From Pseudoduganella umbonata (GTDB lineage Bacteria; Pseudomonadota; Gammaproteobacteria; Burkholderiales; Burkholderiaceae_D): 64,000 nucleotides of DNA. The DNA lies in contig NZ_JACHXS010000005.1 of the NCBI RefSeq assembly GCF_014192225.1, positions 186,001 to 250,000 on the forward strand. Reading direction: 5' to 3'. The notes under the pieces are model-generated. The model had not been told where the DNA came from. It was given only the letters and a program-made list of their open reading frames with translations, and searched no databases. Within the stretch, counting starts at the first letter, position 1, and each line of letters begins with the position of its first letter. Position numbers and translations under genes: made by a program. Positions 1-8,208 of this stretch are shown here, one piece after another.

Positions 1-527
1 TCCAGGCGGAAGTAGGAATGCGGCACGGAGGGCACCAGCGATGGATAGTAATTCTTGCGGCTCTGCATTTTCTCCAGCATGTCCGGGTCGGACAGGCCAT
101 GGCGCCGGAAATGCTCGACCGCGCCGGTGCCATCGACGCCGGGCAGCGCGGCCGCCATCATCCGCGCGAAGCCGTATTCGCCGGCCGTCATCGCCAGTGG
201 CGCGCCCCAGCGCGTGCACAGCCAGTCGGCCAGGCCCACATGATCGGGATGGCAATGCGTAACGAGCACGCGGCCCAGCGCCTTGCCGCCGAAATGGCTG
301 GACATCACGTCTTCCCACCCGGCCCGGCTGGCATCGGTGGCGGCGCCGCAATCGACCACGGTATACGTATCCTCGGCGTCGTCGAGCAGCCACAGGTTGA
401 TGTGGTCCAGCGCGAACGGCAGCGGCAGGCGCAGCCAGCGCATGCCCGGTGCGATATCGATGGCGTCGCCGGGCGCCGGAATGATGTCGCCGAATGGATA
501 ATGCAGCTGGGCTTCGAGCGGGTTCAT
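1..527 (-). CDS. MBL-fold metallo-hydrolase (3' end off the window)
   Basis: Minus-strand gene running off the left edge, with about 175 codons visible. It reads as a metallo-beta-lactamase-fold hydrolase of the glyoxalase II-like type: strand VVDCG near residue 57-61 is followed by the metal-binding motif HCHPDH at residues 91-96. The ATG at 525-527 has AGGAG about 5 nt upstream. It is divergent from liuR across 78 bp that contain LiuR-like ACG repeats, so it may share that control (inference). The substrate cannot be told from the sequence. Confidence 0.85.
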   Translation of the reverse strand, partial: MNPLEAQLHYPFGDIIPAPGDAIDIAPGMRWLRLPLPFALDHINLWLLDDAEDTYTVVDCGAATDASRAGWEDVMSSHFGGKALGRVLVTHCHPDHVGLADWLCTRWGAPLAMTAGEYGFARMMAAALPGVDGTGAVEHFRRHGLSDPDMLEKMQSRKNYYPSLVPSVPHSYFRL

Positions 528-560
528 GATTCTCCTGGGAGGCAGTGCGCTACAATGCTC

Positions 561-591
561 GTGACGTTTTGACGTTACGTAAACGGAAGTC
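561..591. promoter_or_regulatory. LiuR-like operator in the MBL/liuR divergent promoter
   Basis: Four ACG triplets (564, 72, 77, 83 within 5xx) with TTGACGTTACGTAAACG in the middle and outer TGAC/GTCA arms. It resembles the two clearer boxes at 1038-1059 and 44189-44212 but with irregular spacing. Its position fits autoregulation of liuR and control of the divergent hydrolase. Inference from motif similarity only. Confidence 0.5.
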
Positions 592-605
592 ACCCATTGT
601 AAGCC

Positions 606-1001
606 ATGCCAACCTATACCATCACCGAGCTGGCGCGCGAGTTCGACATCACGCCCCGCGCCATCCGCTTCTATGAAGACCAGGGCATTCTCTCGCCATC
701 GCGCGAAGGCGCCGGCGGCCGCAACCGCGTGTACACGCCGCGCGACCGCACGCGGCTGAAGCTGACACTGCGCGGCAAGCGCCTCGGGCTGTCGCTCTCC
801 GAGATCAAGAGCCTGGTCGACATGTATGAATCACCGAAGGACACCGCGGCGCAGATGCATCGCTTCCTCACGGTACTCGCGCAGCACCGCGAAACGCTGG
901 AACAGCAGCGCGAGGATATCGAGATGTCGCTGGCTGAAATCGCCGCGCACGAGGACGAATGCCGGCGGCTGCTGGCGGCACAGGAGACGGCAAACGGCTG
1001 A
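606..1001 (+). CDS. liuR: MerR-family regulator, LiuR-like
   Basis: 131-aa MerR-type regulator. The N-terminal winged HTH is typical (residues 4-40, TITELAREFDITPRAIRFYE, then the G-I-L-S-P segment), followed by the RDRTRLKLTLRGKRLGLSL linker and a C-terminal coiled coil (residues 75-125) with no metal-binding Cys cluster, as in LiuR rather than metal sensors. It lies upstream of liuA with palindromic ACG-rich boxes before and after it. LiuR of proteobacteria is known to control branched-chain amino acid and acyl-CoA catabolism. The ligand is not visible from sequence. Confidence 0.85.
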   Translation: MPTYTITELAREFDITPRAIRFYEDQGILSPSREGAGGRNRVYTPRDRTRLKLTLRGKRLGLSLSEIKSLVDMYESPKDTAAQMHRFLTVLAQHRETLEQQREDIEMSLAEIAAHEDECRRLLAAQETANG

Positions 1002-1037
1002 GCTCGGAGGGTCACGAGGCCCTTGCCTGCGCGGTGG

Positions 1038-1059
1038 TTTACGTTTACGTTAACGTCAA
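1038..1059. promoter_or_regulatory. LiuR box upstream of liuA
   Basis: A 22-bp near-palindrome, TTTACG-TTTACG-TTAACG-TCAA, with ACG every 6 bp. Twenty of 22 positions are self-complementary. It closely matches the box at 44189-44212 before liuB. It sits about 145 bp upstream of the liuA ATG and at the head of the decamer array. A binding role for LiuR is inferred. Confidence 0.7.
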
Positions 1060-1170
1060 TGAGCGCAAATGAGCGTCAATGAGCGTAAACAAGCGTAAGG
1101 CGGCACAGATCTGCGTGGATGCGCTTCACTGAACGTCATTGAGCGTCATTGAGCGTCATTGCGCGTCATT
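1051..1170 (+). repeat. Array of 10-bp repeats in the liuA promoter
   Basis: Twelve consecutive decamers share one 10-bp register. The consensus is GAGCGTCATT. Good copies start at 1051, 1061, 1071, 1081, 1091, 1131, 1141, 1151 and 1161; degenerate ones start at 1101, 1111 and 1121. The CGT core falls at the same phase on both sides of the degenerate middle. It lies between liuR and the liuA start and continues the 3' half of the LiuR box. Possible multi-site operator or a simple slipped-strand expansion. Confidence 0.75.
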
Positions 1171-1201
1171 TGCTAAAACCATTCGAGAAGACGAGGAAGA
1201 C

Positions 1202-2386
1202 ATGCTGCATCTCCCAGGCCTGACCTTTGACCATGGCGAGGACATCGCCGCGCTGCGCGAAGCCGTCCAGCAATTCGCCGCGGCGGAAATCGCCCCGCGC
1301 GCAGCGGAAATCGACCGCACCGACCAGTTCCCGATGGACCTGTGGCGCAAGATGGGCGAACTGGGTTTGCTCGGCATTACCGTCGGCGAGGAATACGGCG
1401 GCGCGGGCATGGGCTACCTGGCCCATATCGTGGCGATGGAAGAGATTTCGCGCGCTTCCGCCTCCGTCGGGCTGTCGTATGGCGCCCATTCGAACCTGTG
1501 CGTCAACCAGATCAAGCGCAACGGCAACGAAGCGCAGAAGCGCAAGTACCTGCCGAAGCTGATCTCCGGCGAACACGTCGGCGCGCTGGCCATGTCGGAG
1601 CCGAACGCGGGGTCGGACGTGGTCAGCATGAAGCTGCGCGCCGACCGCAAGGGCGACCACTATGTACTGAACGGCACGAAGATGTGGATCACCAACGGGC
1701 CGGACGCGGACACGCTCGTCGTCTACGCGAAAACCGACCTGGCGGCCGGGCCGCGGGGCATGACCGCCTTCCTGATCGAAAAAGGTTTCAAGGGCTTCTC
1801 GATCGCGCAAAAGCTGGACAAGCTGGGCATGCGCGGCTCGCACACGGGCGAACTGGTGTTCGAGGATTGCGAGGTGCCCGTCGACAACGTGCTGGGTGGC
1901 GAAGGCAAAGGCGTCAATGTGCTGATGTCCGGCCTGGATTTCGAGCGTACCGTGCTGTCCGGCGGGCCGCTGGGCATCATGCAGGCGTGCATGGATGCCG
2001 TCATCCCCTACGTGCATGACCGCAAGCAGTTCGGCCAGGCGATCGGCGAATTCCAGCTGATGCAGGGAAAACTGGCGGACATGTATTCCACCATGATGGC
2101 CTGCAAGGCCTATGTGTATGCGGTGGGCCAGGCCTGCGACCGTGCGACAGCGCCGGATCAGGTGCGCGCGCTGCGCAAGGATGCGGCCGGCGCGATCCTG
2201 TACAGCGCCGAGAAGGCCACGTGGATGGCCGGCGAGGCGATCCAGGCACTGGGCGGCAACGGCTACATCAACGAATACCCGGTGGGGCGGTTGTGGCGCG
2301 ACGCGAAGCTCTACGAAATCGGCGCGGGCACCAGCGAAATCCGCCGCATGCTGATCGGCCGCGAACTGTTCGCGGAAACGATGTAA
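1202..2386 (+). CDS. liuA: Isovaleryl-CoA dehydrogenase
   Basis: 394-aa FAD acyl-CoA dehydrogenase that oxidises isovaleryl-CoA to 3-methylcrotonyl-CoA in leucine degradation. The IVD signature is visible. The catalytic Glu sits in the GLDFERTVLSGGP segment (residues 246-258). The C-terminal YEIGAGTSEIRR has Gly where short-chain dehydrogenases carry their catalytic Glu. A TTG at 1139 would extend the frame through the decamer array, but ATG 1202 has GAGGAAG at good spacing and gives the usual family length. aceK follows 18 bp after the stop, so they are probably cotranscribed. Confidence 0.95.
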   Translation: MLHLPGLTFDHGEDIAALREAVQQFAAAEIAPRAAEIDRTDQFPMDLWRKMGELGLLGITVGEEYGGAGMGYLAHIVAMEEISRASASVGLSYGAHSNLCVNQIKRNGNEAQKRKYLPKLISGEHVGALAMSEPNAGSDVVSMKLRADRKGDHYVLNGTKMWITNGPDADTLVVYAKTDLAAGPRGMTAFLIEKGFKGFSIAQKLDKLGMRGSHTGELVFEDCEVPVDNVLGGEGKGVNVLMSGLDFERTVLSGGPLGIMQACMDAVIPYVHDRKQFGQAIGEFQLMQGKLADMYSTMMACKAYVYAVGQACDRATAPDQVRALRKDAAGAILYSAEKATWMAGEAIQALGGNGYINEYPVGRLWRDAKLYEIGAGTSEIRRMLIGRELFAETM

Positions 2387-2404
2387 TCGAAGCCCACGGC
2401 TGAG

Positions 2405-4207
2405 ATGGCGATGATCCAGCCCGCCTTCCCCAAACTGCTGTCTTCGCAGATCGCGTTCGACATCGCGCGGACGATCCTCGAAGGCTTCGACAAGCATTAC
2501 CGCCTGTTCCGCCAGGCCAGCCAGGACGCGCGCGGCCATTTCGAGCGCGGCGAGTGGGCGGTGGCGCAGGCGGCGGCGCGCGAGCGGATCGGGTTCTACG
2601 ACCGCCGGGTGGAAGAATGCGTGCACTTGCTGGAAGACGATTACGCGCCCGAGGACCTGACCGATGAAGCATGGCGCGAGTCGAAGCTGCACTACATCGG
2701 CCTGCTCACGCGCCACAAGCGCCCGGAGCTGGCCGAAACGTTCTTCAATTCCGTCTGCTGCAAGATGCTGCACCGGCGTTACTTCAACAACGAGTTCATC
2801 TTCGTTCGCCCCGTCGTCTCCACCGAGTACATCGAGACCGACGAGATGGCGCCGACCTATCGCGTCTACTATCCGCAAGCCGACGGCATGCGGCCCACGC
2901 TGACCCGCATCGTCACCGACTTCCAGTTCGGCGCCCCGTTCGCCGACCTGGCGCGCGACGTCGCCCGGGTCGAAGAGCGGCTGGCGCCGTTTTTCGACGA
3001 GATGGCGCCGAATGCGCAGTTCCAGGTCCTGTCCAGCCCCTTTTTCCGCAACAAGGGCGCCTATATCGTCGGCAAGGCCGTGAACGGCGACCGCGAACTG
3101 CCGTTCGTGGTGCCGGTCCTGCACGACAGCCCTGGCCGGCTGGCCGTCGATGCCGTGCTGATCGACCGGCAGCAAGTCGAGAGCGTGTTCTCGTACACCC
3201 GGGCCTACTTCATGGTGGACATGGAGGTGCCGTCCGCCTGCGTGCAATTCCTCCGCACGCTGCTGCCCCACAAGCCCCGCAGCGAGATCTATACGGTGCT
3301 GGGCCTGCAAAAGCAGGGCAAGACGGCGTTCTACCGCGACTTCCTGCAGCACCTGAAACACTCGTCGGACCGGTTCGAGACCGCGCCCGGCATCCGCGGC
3401 CTCGTGATGCTGGTGTTCACGCTGCCGTCCTTTCCGTATGTATTCAAGGTGATCAAGGATTTCTACCCGCCGCCGAAGGACACCACGCCTGCCCAGGTAA
3501 AGGAAAAATACCTGCTGGTCAAATACCACGACCGCGTGGGCCGCATGGCGGACACGCTCGAGTACTCGTACGTGGCGTTTCCCCGCACGCGCTTCGCCGA
3601 GGCGCTGGTGGCCGAGCTGAAGCAGCACGCGCCGTCGCAGGTCGAAGAAGAAGGCGACCAGCTGATCATCCGGCACCTGTACATCGAGCGCCGCATGACG
3701 CCGCTGAACATCTGGCTGTCGCAGGCGGAAGGGTGCGGCAACGAGGCCGATCTGGAGCATGGCATCGTCGAATACGGCAACGCGATCCGCGACCTGGTGG
3801 CCGCCAATATTTTCCCGGGCGACATGCTGTACAAGAACTTCGGCGTGACCCGCCATCGCCGCGTGGTGTTCTACGACTACGACGAGATCGAGTACGTCAC
3901 CGACTGCAACTTCCGCGCGATCCCGGCGGCACGCAACGAGGAGGATGAAATGGCTTCCGAACCGTGGTACCCGGTGGCCCGGCACGACGTCTTTCCCGAA
4001 CAGTTCGGCCAGTTCCTGCTGGGTAATCCGAACATCCGCCGCTGTTTCCTGCGCCACCATGCCGAGCTGCTGACGCCCGGCTGGTGGCAGCAGCGCAAGG
4101 AACGCATTCTCGACGGCATTGTCGAGGATGTGTTTCCTTACCCGCAATCCATCCGATTTCGCCATTCCCCGGCACCGGCAACGGTGCCATCCTTACCGGA
4201 GACTTGA
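2405..4207 (+). CDS. aceK: Isocitrate dehydrogenase kinase/phosphatase
   Basis: 600-aa AceK, the bifunctional enzyme that phosphorylates and dephosphorylates isocitrate dehydrogenase to steer carbon between the TCA cycle and the glyoxylate shunt. Full family length. The characteristic blocks FIFVRPVVSTEYIETDE, LPHKPRSEIYTVLGLQKQGK and a late kinase-like FGVTRHRRVVFYDYDEIEY (DYDE, metal/ATP site region) are present. ATG codons at 2405 and 2411 are in frame; neither has a strong ribosome site. It is sandwiched between liuA and a thiolase gene. Leucine breakdown yields acetyl-CoA, so coexpression with a shunt switch makes metabolic sense (inference). Confidence 0.96.
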   Translation: MAMIQPAFPKLLSSQIAFDIARTILEGFDKHYRLFRQASQDARGHFERGEWAVAQAAARERIGFYDRRVEECVHLLEDDYAPEDLTDEAWRESKLHYIGLLTRHKRPELAETFFNSVCCKMLHRRYFNNEFIFVRPVVSTEYIETDEMAPTYRVYYPQADGMRPTLTRIVTDFQFGAPFADLARDVARVEERLAPFFDEMAPNAQFQVLSSPFFRNKGAYIVGKAVNGDRELPFVVPVLHDSPGRLAVDAVLIDRQQVESVFSYTRAYFMVDMEVPSACVQFLRTLLPHKPRSEIYTVLGLQKQGKTAFYRDFLQHLKHSSDRFETAPGIRGLVMLVFTLPSFPYVFKVIKDFYPPPKDTTPAQVKEKYLLVKYHDRVGRMADTLEYSYVAFPRTRFAEALVAELKQHAPSQVEEEGDQLIIRHLYIERRMTPLNIWLSQAEGCGNEADLEHGIVEYGNAIRDLVAANIFPGDMLYKNFGVTRHRRVVFYDYDEIEYVTDCNFRAIPAARNEEDEMASEPWYPVARHDVFPEQFGQFLLGNPNIRRCFLRHHAELLTPGWWQQRKERILDGIVEDVFPYPQSIRFRHSPAPATVPSLPET

Positions 4208-4208
4208 A

Positions 4209-5408
4209 ATGAATGATCCTGTCGTAATCGTCGGCGCCGCGCGCACCCCGATGGGCGCCTTCCAGGGCGATTTTTCCAGCCTGTCCGCCAACGACCTGGG
4301 CGCCGTGGCGATCCGCGCCGCCGTGGAACGCGCCGGCATCGCGCCCGAACTCGTCGAGCACGTGTACTTCGGCAACTGCCTGATGGCGGGCCAGGGGCAG
4401 GCGCCGGCCCGCCAGGCCCTGCTGAAGGCGGGATTGCCGACTTCCACCGGCGCCGTCACGCTATCGAAGATGTGCGGTTCCGCGATGCAGGCGACCATCT
4501 TCGCGCACGACCAGCTGGTGGCCGGCAGCGCGGAAGTCGTCGTCGCCGGCGGCATGGAGTCGATGACCAATGCGCCCTACCTGGTACCGAAAGGCCGCGG
4601 CGGCTACCGCATCGGCCACGGCATGCTGTTCGACCACATGATGCTCGACGGCCTGGAAGACGCCTACAGCAAGGACGAAAAGACCGGTGGCGGCCGCTCG
4701 ATGGGCACCTTCGCCGAGGAATGCGCGACGCAGTTCGGCTTTACGCGCGAGCAGCAGGACGCTTATGCGATCGAATCCGTGCAGCGTGCCAAGGCGGCAG
4801 CGGCCGGCGGCAGGTTCGCTTGGGAAATCGCGCCCGTCACGGTACCGGGCCGCGCCGGCGACACCGTCATCGACAAGGACGAAGGTCCCGCCAAGGCGAA
4901 GGTGGAAAAGATTCCGTCCCTGCGGCCGGCGTTTAAGAAAGACGGGACGATCACGGCGGCCTCGTCGTCGTCGATCAACGACGGCGCGGCGGCACTGGTG
5001 CTGATGCGCGAATCGACTGCCCGGAAACTGGGTGCACCGATCCTCGCGAAGCTGGTCGGCCATGCGACCAATGCGCTGGCGCCGAACGAATTCACCACGG
5101 CGCCCGTCGGCGCGATCAGGAAGCTGCTGGACAAGAACGGCTGGAAGGTGGCGGACGTGGACCTGTTCGAGATCAACGAAGCCTTCGCGGCGGTGCCGAT
5201 GGCGGCCATGCACGAGCTGGACATCGCCCATGCCAAGGTCAACGTGCACGGCGGCGCCTGCGCGCTGGGCCACCCGATCGGCGCTTCCGGCGCGCGCATC
5301 ATCGTCACGCTGCTGGGGGCGCTGAAGGAGCGCGGCGGCAGGCGCGGCGTGGCGGCGCTGTGCATCGGCGGCGGCGAAGCGACGGCGGTCGGCGTGGAGC
5401 TCGTGTAA
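4209..5408 (+). CDS. Acetyl-CoA C-acyltransferase (thiolase)
   Basis: 399-aa thiolase. The nucleophile Cys lies in LSKMCGSAMQA (near residue 89). The C-terminal FEINEAFAAV and GGACALGHPIGASGARI blocks carry the second catalytic Cys and the His/Gly loop. It cleaves or forms 3-ketoacyl-CoA such as acetoacetyl-CoA, the product of HMG-CoA lyase in the same pathway. ATG 4209 begins 1 nt after the aceK stop; an upstream ATG at 4119 lies inside aceK and is unlikely. Preceded by CCGGAG. Chain-length preference (acetoacetyl-CoA or broader 3-ketoacyl) is unknown. Confidence 0.93.
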   Translation: MNDPVVIVGAARTPMGAFQGDFSSLSANDLGAVAIRAAVERAGIAPELVEHVYFGNCLMAGQGQAPARQALLKAGLPTSTGAVTLSKMCGSAMQATIFAHDQLVAGSAEVVVAGGMESMTNAPYLVPKGRGGYRIGHGMLFDHMMLDGLEDAYSKDEKTGGGRSMGTFAEECATQFGFTREQQDAYAIESVQRAKAAAAGGRFAWEIAPVTVPGRAGDTVIDKDEGPAKAKVEKIPSLRPAFKKDGTITAASSSSINDGAAALVLMRESTARKLGAPILAKLVGHATNALAPNEFTTAPVGAIRKLLDKNGWKVADVDLFEINEAFAAVPMAAMHELDIAHAKVNVHGGACALGHPIGASGARIIVTLLGALKERGGRRGVAALCIGGGEATAVGVELV

Positions 5409-6076
5409 TGGCGGTGGCACTGATCATCGGCGCGTCGCGCGGCATCGGCCACGAACTGGCGCGCCAGTACGTGCAGGACGGCTGGCGCGTGATCGCCACC
5501 GCCCGCAAGACGGACGATTGCGCGGCACTGGCCGCGCTGGGCGCGGAAACGCACGTGCTGGACGTCAACAACGTCGAGGCGGTGGCGGGCCTGGGCTGGA
5601 AGCTCGATGGCGAACACCTCGACGTGGCGATCCTCAACGCCGGCGTGTACGGCCCGCGGCACGACGGCTTTCCCGTGCAGGCCGATTTCGACAACGTCAT
5701 GCACACCAACGTGCTGGCGGCGATGCGGCTGTTGCCGATCGCCGCGCCGCTGGTCGCTGCCGCCGGCGGCAAGCTGGCCGTGATGTCGTCGAAGATGGGC
5801 TCGCTGAGCGAACGCCAGAGCGCAGCCGGTTCGCTGTACCGCGCCAGCAAGGCGGCGCTCAATTCCGTGCTGGTCGATACCGCGCTGGCGTTCGGCGGCC
5901 AGGGCGCCACCTGCGTGGCCCTGCACCCCGGCTGGGTGCGCACCGACATGGGCGGCGCGGAGGCCGACCTGGACCCGGCCGACAGCGCCAGCGGCATCCG
6001 CGCCACGCTCGCCGCCCTGCCCGCTTCCACCCAGCCGGTCTTCGTCGCGTACGACGGGCAGCCGATCGGGTGGTAG
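5408..6076 (+). CDS. SDR-family oxidoreductase
   Basis: 222-aa short-chain dehydrogenase. Rossmann motif GASRGIGHE at residues 8-16, NAG at about 78, and the catalytic Tyr/Lys as YRASK near residue 144-148. The ATG overlaps the thiolase stop (TAATG), so the two are translationally coupled. The family reduces or oxidises hydroxyl/keto groups with NAD(P)H; the substrate here is unknown, though acyl-CoA neighbours suggest a catabolic side role. Confidence 0.85.
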   Translation: MAVALIIGASRGIGHELARQYVQDGWRVIATARKTDDCAALAALGAETHVLDVNNVEAVAGLGWKLDGEHLDVAILNAGVYGPRHDGFPVQADFDNVMHTNVLAAMRLLPIAAPLVAAAGGKLAVMSSKMGSLSERQSAAGSLYRASKAALNSVLVDTALAFGGQGATCVALHPGWVRTDMGGAEADLDPADSASGIRATLAALPASTQPVFVAYDGQPIGW

Positions 6077-6125
6077 ATGCTTCACCTGCTGCAAGGCTGG
6101 ACAATAGAGAGAACAGGGAGACCTC

Positions 6126-7253
6126 ATGGTATTGAACGAAGAACACCGGATGATCCGCGATGCGCTGCGCGACTATGCGCGCGAGCGCCTGGCGCCCCAG
6201 GCGGCGCGCTGGGACAGGGAGCATCACTTTCCGCAGGAAGAACTGAAGGAGCTGGCGGCGCTGGGCGCGTTCGGCGTGGCGGTGCCGGAAGAATTCGGCG
6301 GTGCCGGTCTCGACTACGTGTCGCTGGCCCTGGTACTGGAAGAAATCGCGGCGGGCGACGGCGGCACGTCGACCATCATCTCCGTCAACAACTGCCCGGT
6401 CTGCAGCATCGGGATGATGTACGCGAACGCGGCGCAAAAGGAGCAATGGCTGCGCCCGCTTGCGGGGGGCGCGATGCTGGGCGCGTTCTGCCTGACGGAG
6501 CCGCACACCGGCAGCGACGCGGCGGCACTGCGCACCACGGCCACGCGCGATGGCGATCATTACGTGATCAACGGCGTCAAGCAGTTCATCACCTCGGGCA
6601 AATACGCCGACGTGGCGATCGTGCTGGCCGTGACCGACAAGGCCGCCGGCAAGAAAGGCATCAGCGCGTTCTGGGTGCCGACCGATGCGCCCGGCTATAT
6701 CGTTGCCGGCCTGGAGCAGAAGATGGGCCAGCATTCGTCCGATACCGCGCAGATCGTGTTCGACAATTGCCGCATCCCGGCGGAAAACCTGATCGGCGAG
6801 GAAGGCATGGGCTACAAGATCGCCCTGTCCGGCCTGGAAGGCGGGCGCATCGGCATCGCCTCGCAGGCGGTGGGCATGGCGCGGGCCGCATTCGACGCCG
6901 CGCTCGCCTATGCGAAAGAGCGTGAGACATTTGGGCAACCAATCTTCCAGCACCAGTCGGTACAATTCAAACTCTCCGAGATGGCAACGCAGATCGAGGC
7001 CGCGCGCCAATTGATCCTGCACGCGGCGTCGATGAAGGATGCCGGACTGCCCTGCCTGAAGGAAGCGGCGATGGCCAAGCTGTTCGCGTCCGAAATGGCG
7101 GAACGTGTGTGCTCCGATGCAATCCAGGTGCACGGCGGCTATGGGTATGTGTCCGACTTCCCCGTGGAACGGATCTATCGCGACGTTCGCGTCTGCCAGA
7201 TCTACGAGGGCACTTCCGACATCCAGAAACTGCTGATCGCCCGGGCGCTGTGA
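6126..7253 (+). CDS. Acyl-CoA dehydrogenase, short/branched-chain type
   Basis: 375-aa flavin acyl-CoA dehydrogenase. The catalytic Glu is in the usual short-chain position, IYEGTSDIQ near residue 363, unlike LiuA. Substrate-loop block LTEPHTGSDAA and FAD-contact FITSGKYADV are present. The ATG follows a GGGAGA site. It is last in the + strand liu run, 49 bp after the SDR. 2-methylbutyryl- or isobutyryl-CoA would fit a branched-chain amino acid cluster, but the sequence alone does not decide. Confidence 0.9.
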   Translation: MVLNEEHRMIRDALRDYARERLAPQAARWDREHHFPQEELKELAALGAFGVAVPEEFGGAGLDYVSLALVLEEIAAGDGGTSTIISVNNCPVCSIGMMYANAAQKEQWLRPLAGGAMLGAFCLTEPHTGSDAAALRTTATRDGDHYVINGVKQFITSGKYADVAIVLAVTDKAAGKKGISAFWVPTDAPGYIVAGLEQKMGQHSSDTAQIVFDNCRIPAENLIGEEGMGYKIALSGLEGGRIGIASQAVGMARAAFDAALAYAKERETFGQPIFQHQSVQFKLSEMATQIEAARQLILHAASMKDAGLPCLKEAAMAKLFASEMAERVCSDAIQVHGGYGYVSDFPVERIYRDVRVCQIYEGTSDIQKLLIARAL

Positions 7254-7310
7254 GTTGTCACGAAACTGTATGGTTTTGTACACCAGCCGTACCGGATGAT
7301 CTTTTTTTGC

Positions 7311-7330
7311 CATTGCTCTTATACAATAGA
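7311..7330 (+). promoter_or_regulatory. Shared promoter motif before the response regulator
   Basis: CATTGCTCTTATACAATAG, with TATACAAT as a possible -10. Nearly the same motif (CATTG-attcttata-CAATG) sits directly before the sensor kinase ATG at 23362, 16 kb away. The CATTG/CAATA arms form an inverted repeat, so it could be a common operator as well as a promoter. Confidence 0.5.
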
Positions 7331-7347
7331 CAAATAGGAGATTTGCT

Positions 7348-8031
7348 ATGTATCGAGTGATGCTGGTGGAAGACGATGCCCGGCTGGCCGACCTGGTCAC
7401 GGAATATCTTGCGGGCTACGAGTTCAAGGTGGACGTGGTGAGCCGGGGCGACGAAGCGCTGGCGCGCTTCAAGGCGAGCCCGCCCGACATCGTGGTGCTG
7501 GACCTGATGCTGCCCGGACTGGACGGCATGCTGGTGTGCCGCCAGCTGCGCGACATCACCAAGGTGCCGATCCTGATCATGACGGCGCGCGAGGATTCCT
7601 ACGACGAGGTATCGCTGCTGGAACAGGGCGCGGACGACTTCATCAACAAGCCCGTGCAGCCGCGCGTGCTGCTGGCCCGCCTGCGCGCACTGCTGCGCCG
7701 CGCCCAGGGCAAGGGCGCAAGCGACCAGCTGACGTTCGGCGCGCTGTCGATCGCCACCAGCGACCGCACGGTGACGTGGCGCGGCGAACCCTGCGTGCTG
7801 AGCAATACGGAATACAAGCTGCTGCTGGTGCTGGCCGAATCGGCGGGCACCGTGCTGTCGCGCGATGCGCTGCTGAAGAAAATGCGCGGCATCGAATTTG
7901 ACGGCCTCGACCGCAGTATCGACAACAGCATCTCGAAACTGCGCCGCAAGTTCGACGATACGGATTCCGAAAAGATCAAGACCGTGTGGGGCGAGGGCTA
8001 CCTGTTCTCCCCTTCCGCGTGGGCGCAGTAA
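7348..8031 (+). CDS. OmpR-family response regulator, RstA-like
   Basis: 227 aa. Receiver domain at residues 3-115 with acidic pair EDD, phosphoacceptor Asp in VVLDLMLPGLDG (about residue 52), T in MTAR and K in INKPVQP. OmpR-type winged helix at 130-225 (LSNTEYKLLLVLAESAG, SIDNSISKLRRKFD, VWGEGYLF). AGGAG precedes the ATG. No kinase is adjacent; the RstB-like kinase at 23362 with the same promoter motif is the likely partner (inference). Targets are unknown. Confidence 0.9.
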   Translation: MYRVMLVEDDARLADLVTEYLAGYEFKVDVVSRGDEALARFKASPPDIVVLDLMLPGLDGMLVCRQLRDITKVPILIMTAREDSYDEVSLLEQGADDFINKPVQPRVLLARLRALLRRAQGKGASDQLTFGALSIATSDRTVTWRGEPCVLSNTEYKLLLVLAESAGTVLSRDALLKKMRGIEFDGLDRSIDNSISKLRRKFDDTDSEKIKTVWGEGYLFSPSAWAQ

Positions 8032-8102
8032 GCATCCGGCCTTCCTGGTGACGATCGGCCGCCTGTCGCGCCAGGGCGGCGATTGAACCGTCTGCGGCGC
8101 AA

Positions 8103-8122
8103 CTGTACCGGATTGGGTACAG
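8103..8122. promoter_or_regulatory. Perfect inverted repeat CTGTACC-N6-GGTACAG
   Basis: Two perfect 7-bp arms (8103-8109 and 8116-8122) around GGATTG, between the response regulator and the TonB receptor. There is no T tract, so an operator is more likely than a terminator. A looser half-site pair, CTGTA and TGTAC, occurs upstream of the response regulator at 7266-7281, compatible with that regulator binding both. Confidence 0.5.
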
Positions 8123-8150
8123 TCCCTGTCCAGTTACGCTCCGCCACGCA

Positions 8151-8165
8151 TGGCATGTAATTAGC
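8151..8165 (+). promoter_or_regulatory. Weak sigma-54 promoter candidate before the TonB receptor
   Basis: TGGCATGTAATTAGC: GG and GC elements 12 bp apart as needed for -24/-12, with one mismatch in each half against TGGCAC-N5-TTGC. A transcript from it would begin near 8176, inside the stem-loop at 8171-8208. Supported mainly by the two better sigma-54 sites in this island. Confidence 0.35.
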
Positions 8166-8170
8166 TTCAG

Positions 8171-8208
8171 GATAAGACTCAGCGTTATTGCCACCAGCGA
8201 GTCTTATC
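8171..8208 (+). promoter_or_regulatory. Perfect stem-loop at the TonB receptor start
   Basis: GATAAGACTC (8171-8180) and GAGTCTTATC (8199-8208) are perfect 10-bp complements around an 18-nt loop. TTG 8188 lies in the loop and TTG 8209 lies just after the stem. In RNA it could hide or present the start; as DNA it could be an operator. Confidence 0.6.

Noticed and set aside
1139..1201. TTG start extending liuA
   Set aside because: The added residues are encoded by the decamer array; ATG 1202 has a good ribosome site and family-typical length.
1166..4165. 999-codon open frame on the minus strand
   Set aside because: Antisense to liuA and aceK; composition is that of a GC-rich shadow frame (His/Arg/Ala/Val-rich, no domains).
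8103..8122. Rho-independent terminator after the response regulator
   Set aside because: Only 7-bp arms and no T tract; an operator is more likely.
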